Assembly: GCF_047729875.1 (NCBI RefSeq)
Contig: NZ_CP159826.1
Span: forward strand, 2,666,001 to 2,730,000
Direction: 5' to 3'
DNA: 64,000 nucleotides
Origin: Marimicrobium sp913061115
GTDB lineage: Bacteria; Pseudomonadota; Gammaproteobacteria; Pseudomonadales; Halieaceae
The position numbers were made by a program, and so were the translations under genes. A model generated the notes under the pieces. It did not search any database. It was not told where the DNA came from and saw only the letters and a program-made list of their open reading frames with translations. Each line of letters begins with the position of its first letter. Position 1 is the stretch's first letter. Positions 26,901 to 39,355 of this stretch are shown here, piece by piece.

Positions 26901-27554
26901 ATGCTTGGACGATCTATTACCCGCAACAGCATTCTGCTCGCAATTTTTGCTGCGTGCACGACGGCGCTCATCGCTGGCACACACCTGCTAACAAAAGACG
27001 ATATCGCAGAGCAAAAACGCTTGGCGGAAGAGAAAGCCTTGCTACAAATTGTTCCCAGAAGTCGACACGACAATTCAATGCTGGATGACACCATAGCCGT
27101 CGGCCCGCAGGACGTGGAACTGGGATTGAGAGTGGACAAGCAGATTTATGTCGCACGACAAAATGGAGAAGTGGTAGCGGTGATCATTCCAGCCGTCGCA
27201 CGCGATGGCTACACAGGAGACATCGAACTGATTGTGGGTGTTAATAGAGACGGTACGATCGCAGGCGTGCGTGCACTGGCACAGAGGGAAACACCCGGGC
27301 TAGGCGACAAAGTGGATCTCAAAAAATCTGACTGGATGCTGGGCTTCAATGGACGCTCACTGCAAAATCCGACGTTGTCCGGTTGGGCTGTCAAAAAAGA
27401 CAAGGGTATTTTTGACCAGTTTACGGGCGCCACGATTACGCCCAGAGCTGTCGTTGCGGCCATCCTCAGAGTCTTACAATTTGCCGAAAAAAATAAAGCG
27501 ACCCTGTTCGATACTGGCGACACCAACATTGCCCCCACTGGAGATGACACATAA
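26901..27554 (+). CDS. rsxG: Rnf/Rsx complex subunit G
   Basis: A 217-residue protein with one N-terminal helix (NSILLAIFAACTTALIAGTH) and a periplasmic FMN-binding domain. The flavin is attached to a threonine in FTGATITPRAVV. ETPGLGDKVD is also typical. The reading from 26826 lies inside rsxD; ATG 26901 follows the rsxD stop by one base. It overlaps rsxE by one base. Confidence 0.94.
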   Translation: MLGRSITRNSILLAIFAACTTALIAGTHLLTKDDIAEQKRLAEEKALLQIVPRSRHDNSMLDDTIAVGPQDVELGLRVDKQIYVARQNGEVVAVIIPAVARDGYTGDIELIVGVNRDGTIAGVRALAQRETPGLGDKVDLKKSDWMLGFNGRSLQNPTLSGWAVKKDKGIFDQFTGATITPRAVVAAILRVLQFAEKNKATLFDTGDTNIAPTGDDT

Positions 27555-28267
27555 TGGCGGATGTCAGTTACAAGGATCTATCCCTTAATGGCTTATGGAA
27601 AAACAACCCGGCCATTGTCCAGTTACTGGGATTATGCCCGCTGCTTGCGGTCACTGGCAGTGTGGTCAATGCTCTTGGGCTAGGACTGGCCACGATGATG
27701 GTACTGATCATTTCTAATACGTCCGTATCACTGATTCGCAATCTCGTTTCCGACGCCGTGCGCCTTCCCACATTCGTAATGATTATTGCGGCAGCCGTCA
27801 CGTGTATTGAATTGTTGATGCAAGCCTTTACGTATGAATTATTCCAAATTCTGGGTATTTTCCTGCCCTTAATCACAACCAATTGCGTCATCCTGGGCCG
27901 GGCTGATGGATTTGCCGCTAGAAATTCAATAGGGCCGTCCTTCTACGATGGCCTGATTATGGGATTAGGCTTTGCCTGTGTACTGGCGGTCTTGGGTGCT
28001 CTGCGCGAACTGAGTGGCACGGGTGCGCTGTTCGCCAATATGGATTTGCTGTTCGGTCCAGGCGCGGCCAACTGGAAAATCGTCATGTACCCGGACTATC
28101 AACCGTTCCTGTTGGCAATCCTGCCGCCCGGCGCCTTTATCTTTACCGGTCTAATTATTGCCGTTAAAAACCTGATCGACGATCGAATAAAGAAACGACA
28201 GAACGCGGTGAAGGCCCGTCCTATAAAAGGCGCCAAACGCGTGCGCGTAACAGGGGCTGTATCTTAA
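27554..28267 (+). CDS. rsxE: Rnf/Rsx complex subunit E
   Basis: A 237-residue six-helix membrane protein, paralogous to RsxA. NPAIVQLLGLCPLLAVTGSVVNALGLG and LPLITTNCVILGRADGFAARN are diagnostic. A basic C-terminal tail (RIKKRQNAVKARPIKGAKRVR) is present. It ends the operon; the nth gene that often follows in Gammaproteobacteria is not here, and a minus-strand gene converges with 3 bases between. Confidence 0.94.
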   Translation: MADVSYKDLSLNGLWKNNPAIVQLLGLCPLLAVTGSVVNALGLGLATMMVLIISNTSVSLIRNLVSDAVRLPTFVMIIAAAVTCIELLMQAFTYELFQILGIFLPLITTNCVILGRADGFAARNSIGPSFYDGLIMGLGFACVLAVLGALRELSGTGALFANMDLLFGPGAANWKIVMYPDYQPFLLAILPPGAFIFTGLIIAVKNLIDDRIKKRQNAVKARPIKGAKRVRVTGAVS

Positions 28268-28270
28268 GGG

Positions 28271-28669
28271 TTACTCTGTCGCCAACATGAGCGTATCGAG
28301 TATTTCATCCACTGCGGCATCATCCATGCCACCGTTTTCTTCGTCGCAACTGTAGGTGATAAATAACAGTAGGGTGCCGCTTGACACATACCATTCACGA
28401 ACCGCCGCTTCTTCCTCCACGTAGCGGCTGCTGACGCCAGAAAATTCTCCCAGCGTCACTGGCTGCCACTCCAGCACCTGCTCCGATTCCTCTTGCGCTA
28501 TTGCCGTCACGGAATTTTGATCGAAGTCTCCCTCCTCTTTGTGCAGCGTGCTTATCTCGATGCAGCCGACATCGTCGCGATCGCCGACTAAAATACTGTC
28601 CTCCTCCGAGTCTGCCCACCACTCGGGTGGAAGCGCCAGGGTCCACCACTCAGTTTCAAGAACGTTCAT
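28271..28669 (-). CDS. Hypothetical acidic protein
   Basis: A 132-residue, strongly acidic, soluble protein that I do not recognise. It starts MNVLETEWWTLALPPEWWADSEEDSILVGDRDD and has no signal peptide or membrane segment. The paired Trp motifs and the mixed strand pattern later (VREWYVSSGTLLLFITYSCDEE) suggest a small α/β domain. Its ATG overlaps the rimI stop (ATGA), so it is coupled to rimI as the last gene of the holD-rimI operon. Coupling and codon use support a real gene; the function is unknown. Confidence 0.7.
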   Translation of the reverse strand: MNVLETEWWTLALPPEWWADSEEDSILVGDRDDVGCIEISTLHKEEGDFDQNSVTAIAQEESEQVLEWQPVTLGEFSGVSSRYVEEEAAVREWYVSSGTLLLFITYSCDEENGGMDDAAVDEILDTLMLATE

Positions 28670-29148
28670 TGCATATTCCTTAATAAGCACCGCGACATTA
28701 ACAAGGCATCCTCTCGTCCGCCTTCTGTGGGGTAATAGCTTTTGCGTGTCCCATCCAACTCAAATCCATTGCCCTTATATAATCGCCGGGCAACAGCATT
28801 GGATTGACGCACTTCCAAAAAGCAGCGGGTGGCACCAGCCTCTTTCATTTTTAACAGCGCAGCTTGCAGCAGCAGATGCCCGAGACCCTTCCCCTGTTGG
28901 GCCGAATGAACGCCAATACTGTAGATAGAGGCCTCATCCAGCACCTGAGAAAACACCAAAAAACCGTCTGTCCGGCCATCCTCCTCGACCACCATCGCGA
29001 ACTGTTCTTTTGCGTTGGCGTCGCTGCAGGCAGCGGCGAACTGCCGCGCATTCCAAGGATTGATATTGACGCTGACATCAATGGCCGCCAGCGATCCGGC
29101 GTCTGCCGGAGAAGCGGGCCTAACCGTGCGCGACACAACCGCAGACAA
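28666..29148 (-). CDS. rimI: Ribosomal protein S18 alanine N-acetyltransferase
   Basis: A 160-residue GNAT enzyme. IYSIGVHSAQQGKGLGHLLLQAAL contains the acetyl-CoA pyrophosphate loop, and LEVRQSNAVARRLYKGNGFELDGTRKSYYP is the RimI signature. It acetylates the N-terminus of ribosomal protein S18. The start is a TTG at 29148 or GTG at 29136; neither has a strong ribosome site. It follows holD by 33 bases, the same holD-rimI order as in E. coli. Confidence 0.88.
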   Translation of the reverse strand: MSAVVSRTVRPASPADAGSLAAIDVSVNINPWNARQFAAACSDANAKEQFAMVVEEDGRTDGFLVFSQVLDEASIYSIGVHSAQQGKGLGHLLLQAALLKMKEAGATRCFLEVRQSNAVARRLYKGNGFELDGTRKSYYPTEGGREDALLMSRCLLRNMQ

Positions 29149-29181
29149 TCTGAATCAGGACGGCAGGGGCACTATCGTCTC

Positions 29182-29874
29182 TCACGCCTTTCTAGCCAGC
29201 GGCAACAAATCGCGCCACACCTGCCGCTTGAGAGCGGGTTGTGCCAATATTTCTGCGCTGCTCATAGTATTCACAGTCACAACGCTAGTCTGCTGCCGAG
29301 GCACGCGCTGCACACAGGCTTGACCTAGCAGCACCAGACCACGGCATCCGTGTTCTCCCAGCCTTCTATCAACAAAGCCCGCGACACTGGCTCGAGCCGC
29401 CTCTTCGCCCAGATCAAGCTGCTGGTTGGTGTGAATGGGCCAATCAAACTGAGCCACTTCAGGCTCGACGGCAGGTTTTACTTCAACGCCTGGCGATGCA
29501 TGACATAGCAGCAGGGCTTGCGCCATTGATTGCACCAGCCTGACCTGATCCGTGGTCAGCGGCCCGGCCAACTCCTCAAGCCACAACCAATCACCGGCAA
29601 CAATCGCGGTCAAACTGAACCGAGGCACAGGCTCGCCCTGCTGTGACGAGGCACTAGCCTGCACGCTGACCGCCGCCGGACGTGCGGGCTGAGCAGCGAG
29701 CGCAGGCCGTGATAGTAGAGGCTCTGGTATCACTCCAGCAGGTAGCTGCTGGCTGCTAGGCGCTATCACTATCGCGAGGCGTTGAGTAGCGGCTGCACCT
29801 GGCAACTGGGCCCGCGACACATAACTGTCGATCCCCAGTGCGTCTAGGTACGCCATACGACTCAATTCATGCAT
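29182..29874 (-). CDS. holD: DNA polymerase III psi subunit-like protein HolD
   Basis: A 230-residue protein that aligns by eye with E. coli HolD at both ends: MAYLDALGIDSYVSRAQLPGAA near the start (E. coli QLQQLGITQWSLRRPGAL) and ILAQPALKRQVWRDLLPLA at the end (E. coli LRANPTARAALWQQICTYE). HolD joins the clamp loader to the SSB-binding chi subunit. It is about 90 residues longer than E. coli HolD, with a low-complexity Ala/Pro/Gln insert near residues 50-85, similar to the cryptic psi of Pseudomonas, which also sits next to rimI. ATG 29874 has GAGAG 5 bases upstream. Confidence 0.72.
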   Translation of the reverse strand: MHELSRMAYLDALGIDSYVSRAQLPGAAATQRLAIVIAPSSQQLPAGVIPEPLLSRPALAAQPARPAAVSVQASASSQQGEPVPRFSLTAIVAGDWLWLEELAGPLTTDQVRLVQSMAQALLLCHASPGVEVKPAVEPEVAQFDWPIHTNQQLDLGEEAARASVAGFVDRRLGEHGCRGLVLLGQACVQRVPRQQTSVVTVNTMSSAEILAQPALKRQVWRDLLPLARKA

Positions 29875-29933
29875 TTTTGCTCTCATTTAGACCCGGTAAC
29901 CGAGCGTAAAGTCTAACAGTTTTTAACAGCTGA

Positions 29934-30800
29934 CTATATCCAGCGCCACCCATGACGGTTAAAAAACATCATTCCTGACGTAATGAAGTACCGCAGGTGG
30001 CGTCGACCCTTGTTCGCCGCGTAACCTCCGTGATGAATAATTCGCATGTCCGGATCAAAGACGAGGCGGCCCACCTTGCCCAGCCGCAGCGACAGATCGA
30101 AATCCTCAAAGTACAAGAAAAAATCCTCATTAAAGCCGCCGATTGCTCGCAGGTCAGGTGTGCGGGCCAGCATGAAGCATCCACTCGCTATTGCCACGTT
30201 GACCTGTCCTTGTCCTTGTCCCTGTCCCTCATCCTGACACAGATCACGCATTTCATAGGCGGCTAGCTGCTGACGGAATAGACGACGGAGAAACCGCGGG
30301 GCGAAGCCTCGCAGTAACAATACAAGAACCGAGGGATAGCGTTTACACAGAAATTCCTGCTCGCCACCACCGCTAAACACTTTAGGGCTGGCCAACGCAA
30401 CATCCTCGTTGTCCAGTAGCAAGGTCAAGCCCGTCCGAAGCGTATCGTCCTGCAACTCTACATCGGGATTTAGCACCAAATGAAAATCACTCGCCAGCCG
30501 TTGGAGGACTTCATTATGGCCAGCGCCGAAGCCCCGATTGCTCGCTAATGGAAGGTACTGAATATCGAAAAATTCACTTTGCGGCCAGCCCGTGATCTCC
30601 TGGGTCAGCTCGGCGCGGTAGGACTCTTGCGATAAATTGTCGATCAAATACACCGTCACTCGGGCCAGACAGTTCGCCTGAAAAGCGGCTTGAGCTGACC
30701 TGTGCAAACTCTGCATGGCGCTGTTCAATAGCGCCAGTGGGCTATTGTGAAGCACCACTGAGACAGATAGGTAGAGTTGAGGTTTAGAGGACACATTCAT
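29934..30800 (-). CDS. Family 2 glycosyltransferase
   Basis: A 288-residue GT-A-fold enzyme similar to rhamnosyltransferases that build O-antigen or other surface glycans. LPLASNRGFGAGHNEVL and the DXD-like LNPDVELQDD bind the nucleotide sugar, and EDFFLYFEDFDLSLRL is the acceptor-side motif. It lacks a membrane segment. A short (Gly-Gln)4 run encoded by a hexanucleotide repeat lies before VNVAIASGCFML. ATG 30800 is preferred over TTG 30824; the ribosome site is weak. The sugar and acceptor are unknown. Confidence 0.85.
   Translation of the reverse strand: MNVSSKPQLYLSVSVVLHNSPLALLNSAMQSLHRSAQAAFQANCLARVTVYLIDNLSQESYRAELTQEITGWPQSEFFDIQYLPLASNRGFGAGHNEVLQRLASDFHLVLNPDVELQDDTLRTGLTLLLDNEDVALASPKVFSGGGEQEFLCKRYPSVLVLLLRGFAPRFLRRLFRQQLAAYEMRDLCQDEGQGQGQGQVNVAIASGCFMLARTPDLRAIGGFNEDFFLYFEDFDLSLRLGKVGRLVFDPDMRIIHHGGYAANKGRRHLRYFITSGMMFFNRHGWRWI
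30204..30227 (-). repeat. Hexanucleotide tandem repeat, GGACAR x4
   Basis: Four tandem GGACAG/GGACAA units on the minus strand encode Gly-Gln-Gly-Gln-Gly-Gln-Gly-Gln inside the glycosyltransferase. The unit is six bases, so copy-number change would keep the frame and only alter a loop length. Confidence 0.8.
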
Positions 30801-31101
30801 GGGGCCGATGGTATCAGCTAGCAAGCACTGTGCAACGTTTCAGATGGTGTTAAAGCGCAACTGTGTTAACGGGCCCAGACAATGGCCCAAAAACCTCAGC
30901 TCTGCACCGAGATAGAACCTGCGTAAAAAATAACAACCGTGCCTATCGTTATGTTATTTATCGAGTTTTTATAGTGTGTCGTGCTAATCTACCAGCAGGG
31001 GATAAGCCACTGGTTGACGGTTAGAACGAATACCTCAAAAATGATCCAAGGCAGGATTAGGTGTTAAGGCCCGCTCATCAGTGAACAACAGGGGATAATC
31101 A
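30801..31101. other. Intergenic, no gene seen
   Basis: Divergent gap of about 300 bases between the glycosyltransferase and the repeat lipoprotein. It is AT-rich and must hold both promoters. TTGACG at 31014-31019 is the only near-consensus -35 seen before the lipoprotein, paired with a poor -10. Nothing else is supported. Confidence 0.5.
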
Positions 31102-32934
31102 ATGACCATTCGGGGCACCACTCTTATCGGCCGTCTGGCTGCTTTATGCACGTTATTGTTCGCCTTCACCGCTTGTGGGGGCGGGGGCGGGGACTCGGGT
31201 TTCCTCCCGCCAGACGACCCAGACGTTACTATTGATCTAGCGATTACTACCACGGCTTTACCCAATGCTGTCGATGGCATCGCATATACCGCACTGGTGG
31301 AAGCCGATGGAGGGGCAAAACCCTATACATGGGCCGTGGTTAATAATGGCGGCACTAAGCTGGTTATCAACAATGAAGGGATCCTTTCCGGCACGGCGCC
31401 ATCGATCGGGGACTATGGCGTGTCCCTACGAGTAACCGACAGCACGAATACACAAGTCACAAACTCCTTCATCTTAACTGTGACGGGTGATACGCCCGTG
31501 CCACTGGCCATTGCCACTCCATCGCCTCTAACGGGGGCCGAGCAGGGTAAACCTTACACTGCCATTTTAGAGGCCGTGGGTGGGCAAGGTGACTATATGT
31601 GGACGTTAATAGACAATAGTGACAGTGGTCTGCGACTGGGACCTGACGGTATACTCAGTGGCACTGCACCCGCGGAAGGTCAATATGGCATTACCGTGTC
31701 TGTCACGGATGATACGCGCACAGTATCGAAGGTTTTGATATTAGAGGTGACCGCTGGCTCTTCTCCGCTGACGATCACCGCGCAATCGCTTCCCAACGGA
31801 ACCATCGATGACCGTTACGCCGCCGTTTTAACCGCATCAGGCGGGGATAAACCGTATGCTTGGACACTCGTTTCAAATGGCGGGCAATCTGGTCTAGTGC
31901 TTAGCTCCGCGGGTGTATTGTCGGGCACTCCAACACTAGCAGGGACCTTTGGTCTTATAATCCAAGTCAGTGATGGCATCAGTACAGATCAATCCGCCAT
32001 CACCTTGACCATTGCTCCAGCGGGCGGTGGTTCAGAAGTGCTGGACATTACGACAGGCTCTCTTCCGGACGCAGACAGAACGCTGTACGCAGCCTTGGTC
32101 GAAGCGACTGGGGGAGAACAGCCCTACGTTTGGTCTGGCAACGATATCAGCGTCCCCGGTACCGGCTTTCAAATGAATCCGGCTTCAGGATTGATCACCG
32201 GCAACACCAATGAACTCCTGCCTGGCCAGTATGGCTATACCGTCACCTTAAGGGGCAGAGCGGGTGCGACTGATACCCGGTCTTATGTGATTACCGTACC
32301 GGGCGGGGACAGTCCACCGGTGAGGATTCTCACTGAAAACCCACTACCGGAGGCCTCTGAGACGCTCCTTTACACCACGATATTACGCGCAGTAGGAGGG
32401 CTTACCGGACAATACCTTTGGTCCGTTGTAGCTGACAGCGGCTTCGGGACACCTCCTCCCTCATTTACTGGCGGCGCCCTCGACGCAAGCACCGGTATAT
32501 TGACCTGGCCTGCTGCAGCTGTCATGGCGGGGAACTATCTAATAACCATTCAGGTGGTCGCCGATCCAAATTCGACCACTCCGTCTTCGGACATACGGAC
32601 CTACGATCTGCAGGCCTCGGGGCCACCCGTAAGAATCACCACTGACAACCCACTGCCCGGCGGCATAGTGGGGACTGAATACTCCTTCCAGTTCAGCATC
32701 TCAGGCGGTGGCAACACCAATACTTGGTCGAGTGCCGTCACGAGTAACGGCAGCAGCGTTCTCGATGGTCCCGATTTTACGACAGGGTTCCCTAATGGGA
32801 CTTTAATCTGGCAAGCAACGAATGTTCAGCAGGGTAATTATGTGATCACAGTCAAGGTTGTGAGTCAGGGTGACGATGGCTTCGCGTCCGAAAATACAAA
32901 AGTATTTAATCTGGGAATACTTCCCAAGCCTTAG
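31102..32934 (+). CDS. Lipoprotein with six putative Ig-like (He_PIG-type) repeats
   Basis: A 610-residue surface lipoprotein. A signal peptide ends in the lipobox FTAC (Cys25) followed by GGGGGDSG, a flexible linker. Six repeats follow at about 45-128, 135-217, 223-304, 314-399, 406-503 and 509-604, each with the pattern LP..-G..Y-A.LEA.GG..PY.W.L...-G.LSGTA...G.YG..V.VTD. The first three are close to each other; the last three are a variant type opening (V)RI.T.NPLP. Such domains occur in cell-surface adhesion or carbohydrate-binding proteins. AGGGG lies 7 bases before ATG 31102. No catalytic domain is present. Confidence 0.85.
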   Translation: MTIRGTTLIGRLAALCTLLFAFTACGGGGGDSGFLPPDDPDVTIDLAITTTALPNAVDGIAYTALVEADGGAKPYTWAVVNNGGTKLVINNEGILSGTAPSIGDYGVSLRVTDSTNTQVTNSFILTVTGDTPVPLAIATPSPLTGAEQGKPYTAILEAVGGQGDYMWTLIDNSDSGLRLGPDGILSGTAPAEGQYGITVSVTDDTRTVSKVLILEVTAGSSPLTITAQSLPNGTIDDRYAAVLTASGGDKPYAWTLVSNGGQSGLVLSSAGVLSGTPTLAGTFGLIIQVSDGISTDQSAITLTIAPAGGGSEVLDITTGSLPDADRTLYAALVEATGGEQPYVWSGNDISVPGTGFQMNPASGLITGNTNELLPGQYGYTVTLRGRAGATDTRSYVITVPGGDSPPVRILTENPLPEASETLLYTTILRAVGGLTGQYLWSVVADSGFGTPPPSFTGGALDASTGILTWPAAAVMAGNYLITIQVVADPNSTTPSSDIRTYDLQASGPPVRITTDNPLPGGIVGTEYSFQFSISGGGNTNTWSSAVTSNGSSVLDGPDFTTGFPNGTLIWQATNVQQGNYVITVKVVSQGDDGFASENTKVFNLGILPKP

Positions 32935-32955
32935 CTTCGTAAAGGCATTCCAAAT

Positions 32956-32990
32956 AAAGGGTTCGTCGATTACTCGGCGTACCCTTTTTT
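32956..32990 (+). terminator. Rho-independent terminator of the repeat lipoprotein
   Basis: Stem AAGGGT/ACCCTT plus CGTCGA/TCGGCG with one T-T mismatch and a TTAC loop, followed by a T-run, 22 bases after the stop at 32934. Confidence 0.9.
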
Positions 32991-33091
32991 ATTGCACGAC
33001 AAAAAATGATTCCGTCTACTGAATCGATAATTTGACCTGAGAATATAAAAAAGCGGCACAACAGATAGACCTTTTTCTTTTTCATCGCCCA

Positions 33092-33125
33092 TAAAAAAAT
33101 CCCGCAGCACGGATGCAGCGGGATC
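33092..33125 (-). terminator. rRNA operon terminator
   Basis: On the minus strand a stem ATCCCGC/GCGGGAT, extended by GCA/TGC across one mismatch with a four-base loop, is followed by seven T. It lies just after the 5S gene and ends the ribosomal operon. Confidence 0.9.
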
Positions 33126-33135
33126 TAAAATTAAA

Positions 33136-33253
33136 GCCTGGCAATGACCTACTCTCACATGGGGAAACCCCACACTACCATCGGCGATACATCGTTTCAC
33201 TTCTGAGTTCGGGATGGGATCAGGTGGTTCCAATGCTCTATGGTCGCCAGGCA
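33136..33253 (-). rRNA. rrf: 5S ribosomal RNA
   Basis: About 117 bases matching gammaproteobacterial 5S: it begins TGCCTGGCGACCATAGAG, contains the conserved CCCATCCCGAACTCAGAAGTG and ends by pairing back with GCCAGGC. It is the last gene of the operon; ends are placed by the terminal helix and may be off by a base or two. Confidence 0.95.
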
Positions 33254-33411
33254 AACTGGCTTAAGTGTTCTTTGGGTCTCACCTGATTACTCAGCGCCAC
33301 GGTTCACTCAAATAGGGAGGTAAATTAAGCTGTCTGTTCTTGTCTTAACACTGGACTCAATCACAACATCCGCTGTCTTCTCATCTGTATCACTACAAAT
33401 AACTTGGATTA

Positions 33412-36328
<2,917 letters not shown>

Positions 36329-36725
36329 ATATAACCGAAGTTATCTGTTTCTCTCAAACTACAAGAGATCATGCCTTTCAAACAACAAAAGACATCCCAA
36401 GAAAACAGTTCCCCGACCCCCTTAACACAGGCCAGGTACTAGTAGATGTACACCGATCAAAGTGCACACCCGCCGGATGTTTGTGACGCTTAAGTCACAA
36501 TGTTTATTACAACTCGTTGTGACAACAGGGAATTGAAACCCGTCATCACAGAACAATTTATCAATGAACCGCATAACTCACCAAAGTGCTTTATGTCAGC
36601 TCAAAGATTCAGCTTAATCTACCTTGTTAAAGAACGTTCCGGCTGTAAAAACCAGAAAGAAGCCTGCTCATAAAAACAGACTTCTTTCTGATCTCGTTGA
36701 TGCAATATATCCACTTTGGATAAGA
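36329..36725 (-). other. Spacer between 23S and tRNA-Ala, no gene
   Basis: About 400 bases of AT-rich internal transcribed spacer. It contains the boxA element listed separately and sequences pairing around the 23S ends for RNase III processing. No further tRNA is present. Confidence 0.8.
36625..36635 (-). promoter_or_regulatory. boxA antitermination element in the spacer
   Basis: GTTCTTTAACA on the minus strand matches the boxA consensus (GCTCTTTAACA) recognised by NusB/S10 for rRNA antitermination, about 300 bases before 23S. Confidence 0.75.
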
Positions 36726-36801
36726 TGGTGGAGCTAAGCGGGATCGAACCGCTGACCTCCTGCGTGCAAGGCAGGCGCTCTCCCAGCTGAGCTATAGCCC
36801 C
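36726..36801 (-). tRNA. tRNA-Ala (TGC)
   Basis: A 76-base tRNA starting GGGGCTATAGCTCAGCTGGG and ending with an encoded CCA. The anticodon loop CTTGCAC gives TGC, with the anticodon complement at 36765-36767. The cloverleaf is complete, and it lies in the normal 16S-23S spacer position. Confidence 0.98.
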
Positions 36802-36850
36802 GGAGTCCTTCCAGCAATCTCAAAGTCTACCAAGTAAACCAAACCGTGTT

Positions 36851-36927
<77 letters not shown>

Positions 36928-37029
36928 GCAAAAAAATAACGCTCGCAGACGAGCTGGCGATACCGTCGCATCAACCGAATTAGATGAAGACAAATGTGTG
37001 AGCACTCATTAGGTAGCGCCAACATCGTT

Positions 37030-38563
<1,534 letters not shown>

Positions 38564-38768
38564 AATCTTTAACCTCTGCCATCTCACCCTGTTACAGGCT
38601 CAAGACAAGAGGGAAGGATTACGCGAGTACCTCGCTTCACCCTTCAAATCATCAGCTCAGATACAATTCGAAAATCAAAAATTACTATGAATTAATGAGT
38701 CACTTGTTGCATCTGAATAGTTGTGACAACTATCCCAACAAGTGCCCACACATCTGTCTTCATCTTCT

Positions 38769-38779
38769 TGTTAAACAAC
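38769..38779 (-). promoter_or_regulatory. boxA-like element in the rRNA leader
   Basis: GTTGTTTAACA on the minus strand, close to the boxA consensus, lies about 60 bases after the predicted transcription start, where leader boxA is expected. Confidence 0.6.
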
Positions 38780-38837
38780 ATCTGCTGCCGCTAAGGGCGC
38801 AGATAACCGGTGAGGACCTGCCTCATCGGGGAGGCGT

Positions 38838-38865
38838 AGTATACGCATAGGGCCTGCCACTGCAA
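38838..38865 (-). promoter_or_regulatory. rRNA operon promoter (P1-like)
   Basis: On the minus strand TTGCAG (38860-38865) and TATACT (38838-38843) are spaced by 16 bases, followed by a GC-rich discriminator (ACGCCTCCCC) typical of stringently controlled rRNA promoters. AT-rich sequence upstream may be an UP element. Confidence 0.8.
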
Positions 38866-38990
38866 GAGCTTTTGCTGAATTATTTTCCAGTTACCCTAAT
38901 CAATCAAAAAATAATGAAAAACAAGATGCTAATTACGCACTTGTCAACGTAAACGCTGCCCTACAGCCCGAGCTTTGCAGGGGCTTCGGG

Positions 38991-39059
38991 GCAATAGCAG
39001 CAATAGCGGCAATAGCTTCCTAGGATTGCTCCTAGGCTAGCAGGAATAATATCTTCCTG
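38991..39059. repeat. Tandem 9-base repeats and two hairpins
   Basis: Three tandem GCAATAGCN units (38991-39017) are followed by a perfect 7-bp hairpin CCTAGGA-TTGC-TCCTAGG (39019-39036) and a 6-bp hairpin CAGGAA-N7-TTCCTG (39041-39059). They lie between the rRNA promoter and the dioxygenase gene. Neither hairpin has a T-run. From 39060 to 39355 nothing else is supported; the open frames there look like chance. Confidence 0.6.
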
Positions 39060-39355
39060 TTATAGGGAGGTGTCTGCACAGGTGATAGGCTCGATGCGGG
39101 GACAACCGCGATGACAAATTCGCGACGCAGTAGGGTGCCACATAGCATCATTAGAGAGCAGAATCAGAAACCGTAGATTCCTAGTGGCATCGTGGATGCT
39201 GTATTCAGGCGATATGCCTCGGAGAAGCGCCAATGCACAGCGCCTCAGAGCAGAGCCGGTGTCGGCTAATGATCCAAGCGGTGCATCATTTGCCTTGAGA
39301 ATCCTGATTATGTTAAGATTTTGCGGTACCATTTTCATGGACGAAGACACATCTG

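Larger units (their letters stand above)
38564..38980 (-). other. rRNA leader and upstream region
   Basis: Non-coding leader of the rRNA operon, about 265 bases from the predicted start to 16S, with a boxA-like element and, further upstream, an AT-rich block that could be an UP element. No protein gene is supported here. Confidence 0.75.

Noticed and set aside
30204..30227. Hexanucleotide repeat as an on/off phase-variation switch
   Set aside because: The unit length is a multiple of three, so slippage cannot shift the frame.
32970..33254. A 94-codon open frame over the 5S gene
   Set aside because: Its N-terminal half is simply the translated 5S rRNA and the rest is the terminator region.
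38991..39017. Tandem 9-mers as a possible CRISPR or integration array
   Set aside because: Units are too short and contiguous, with no spacers, and no cas or integrase genes are nearby.
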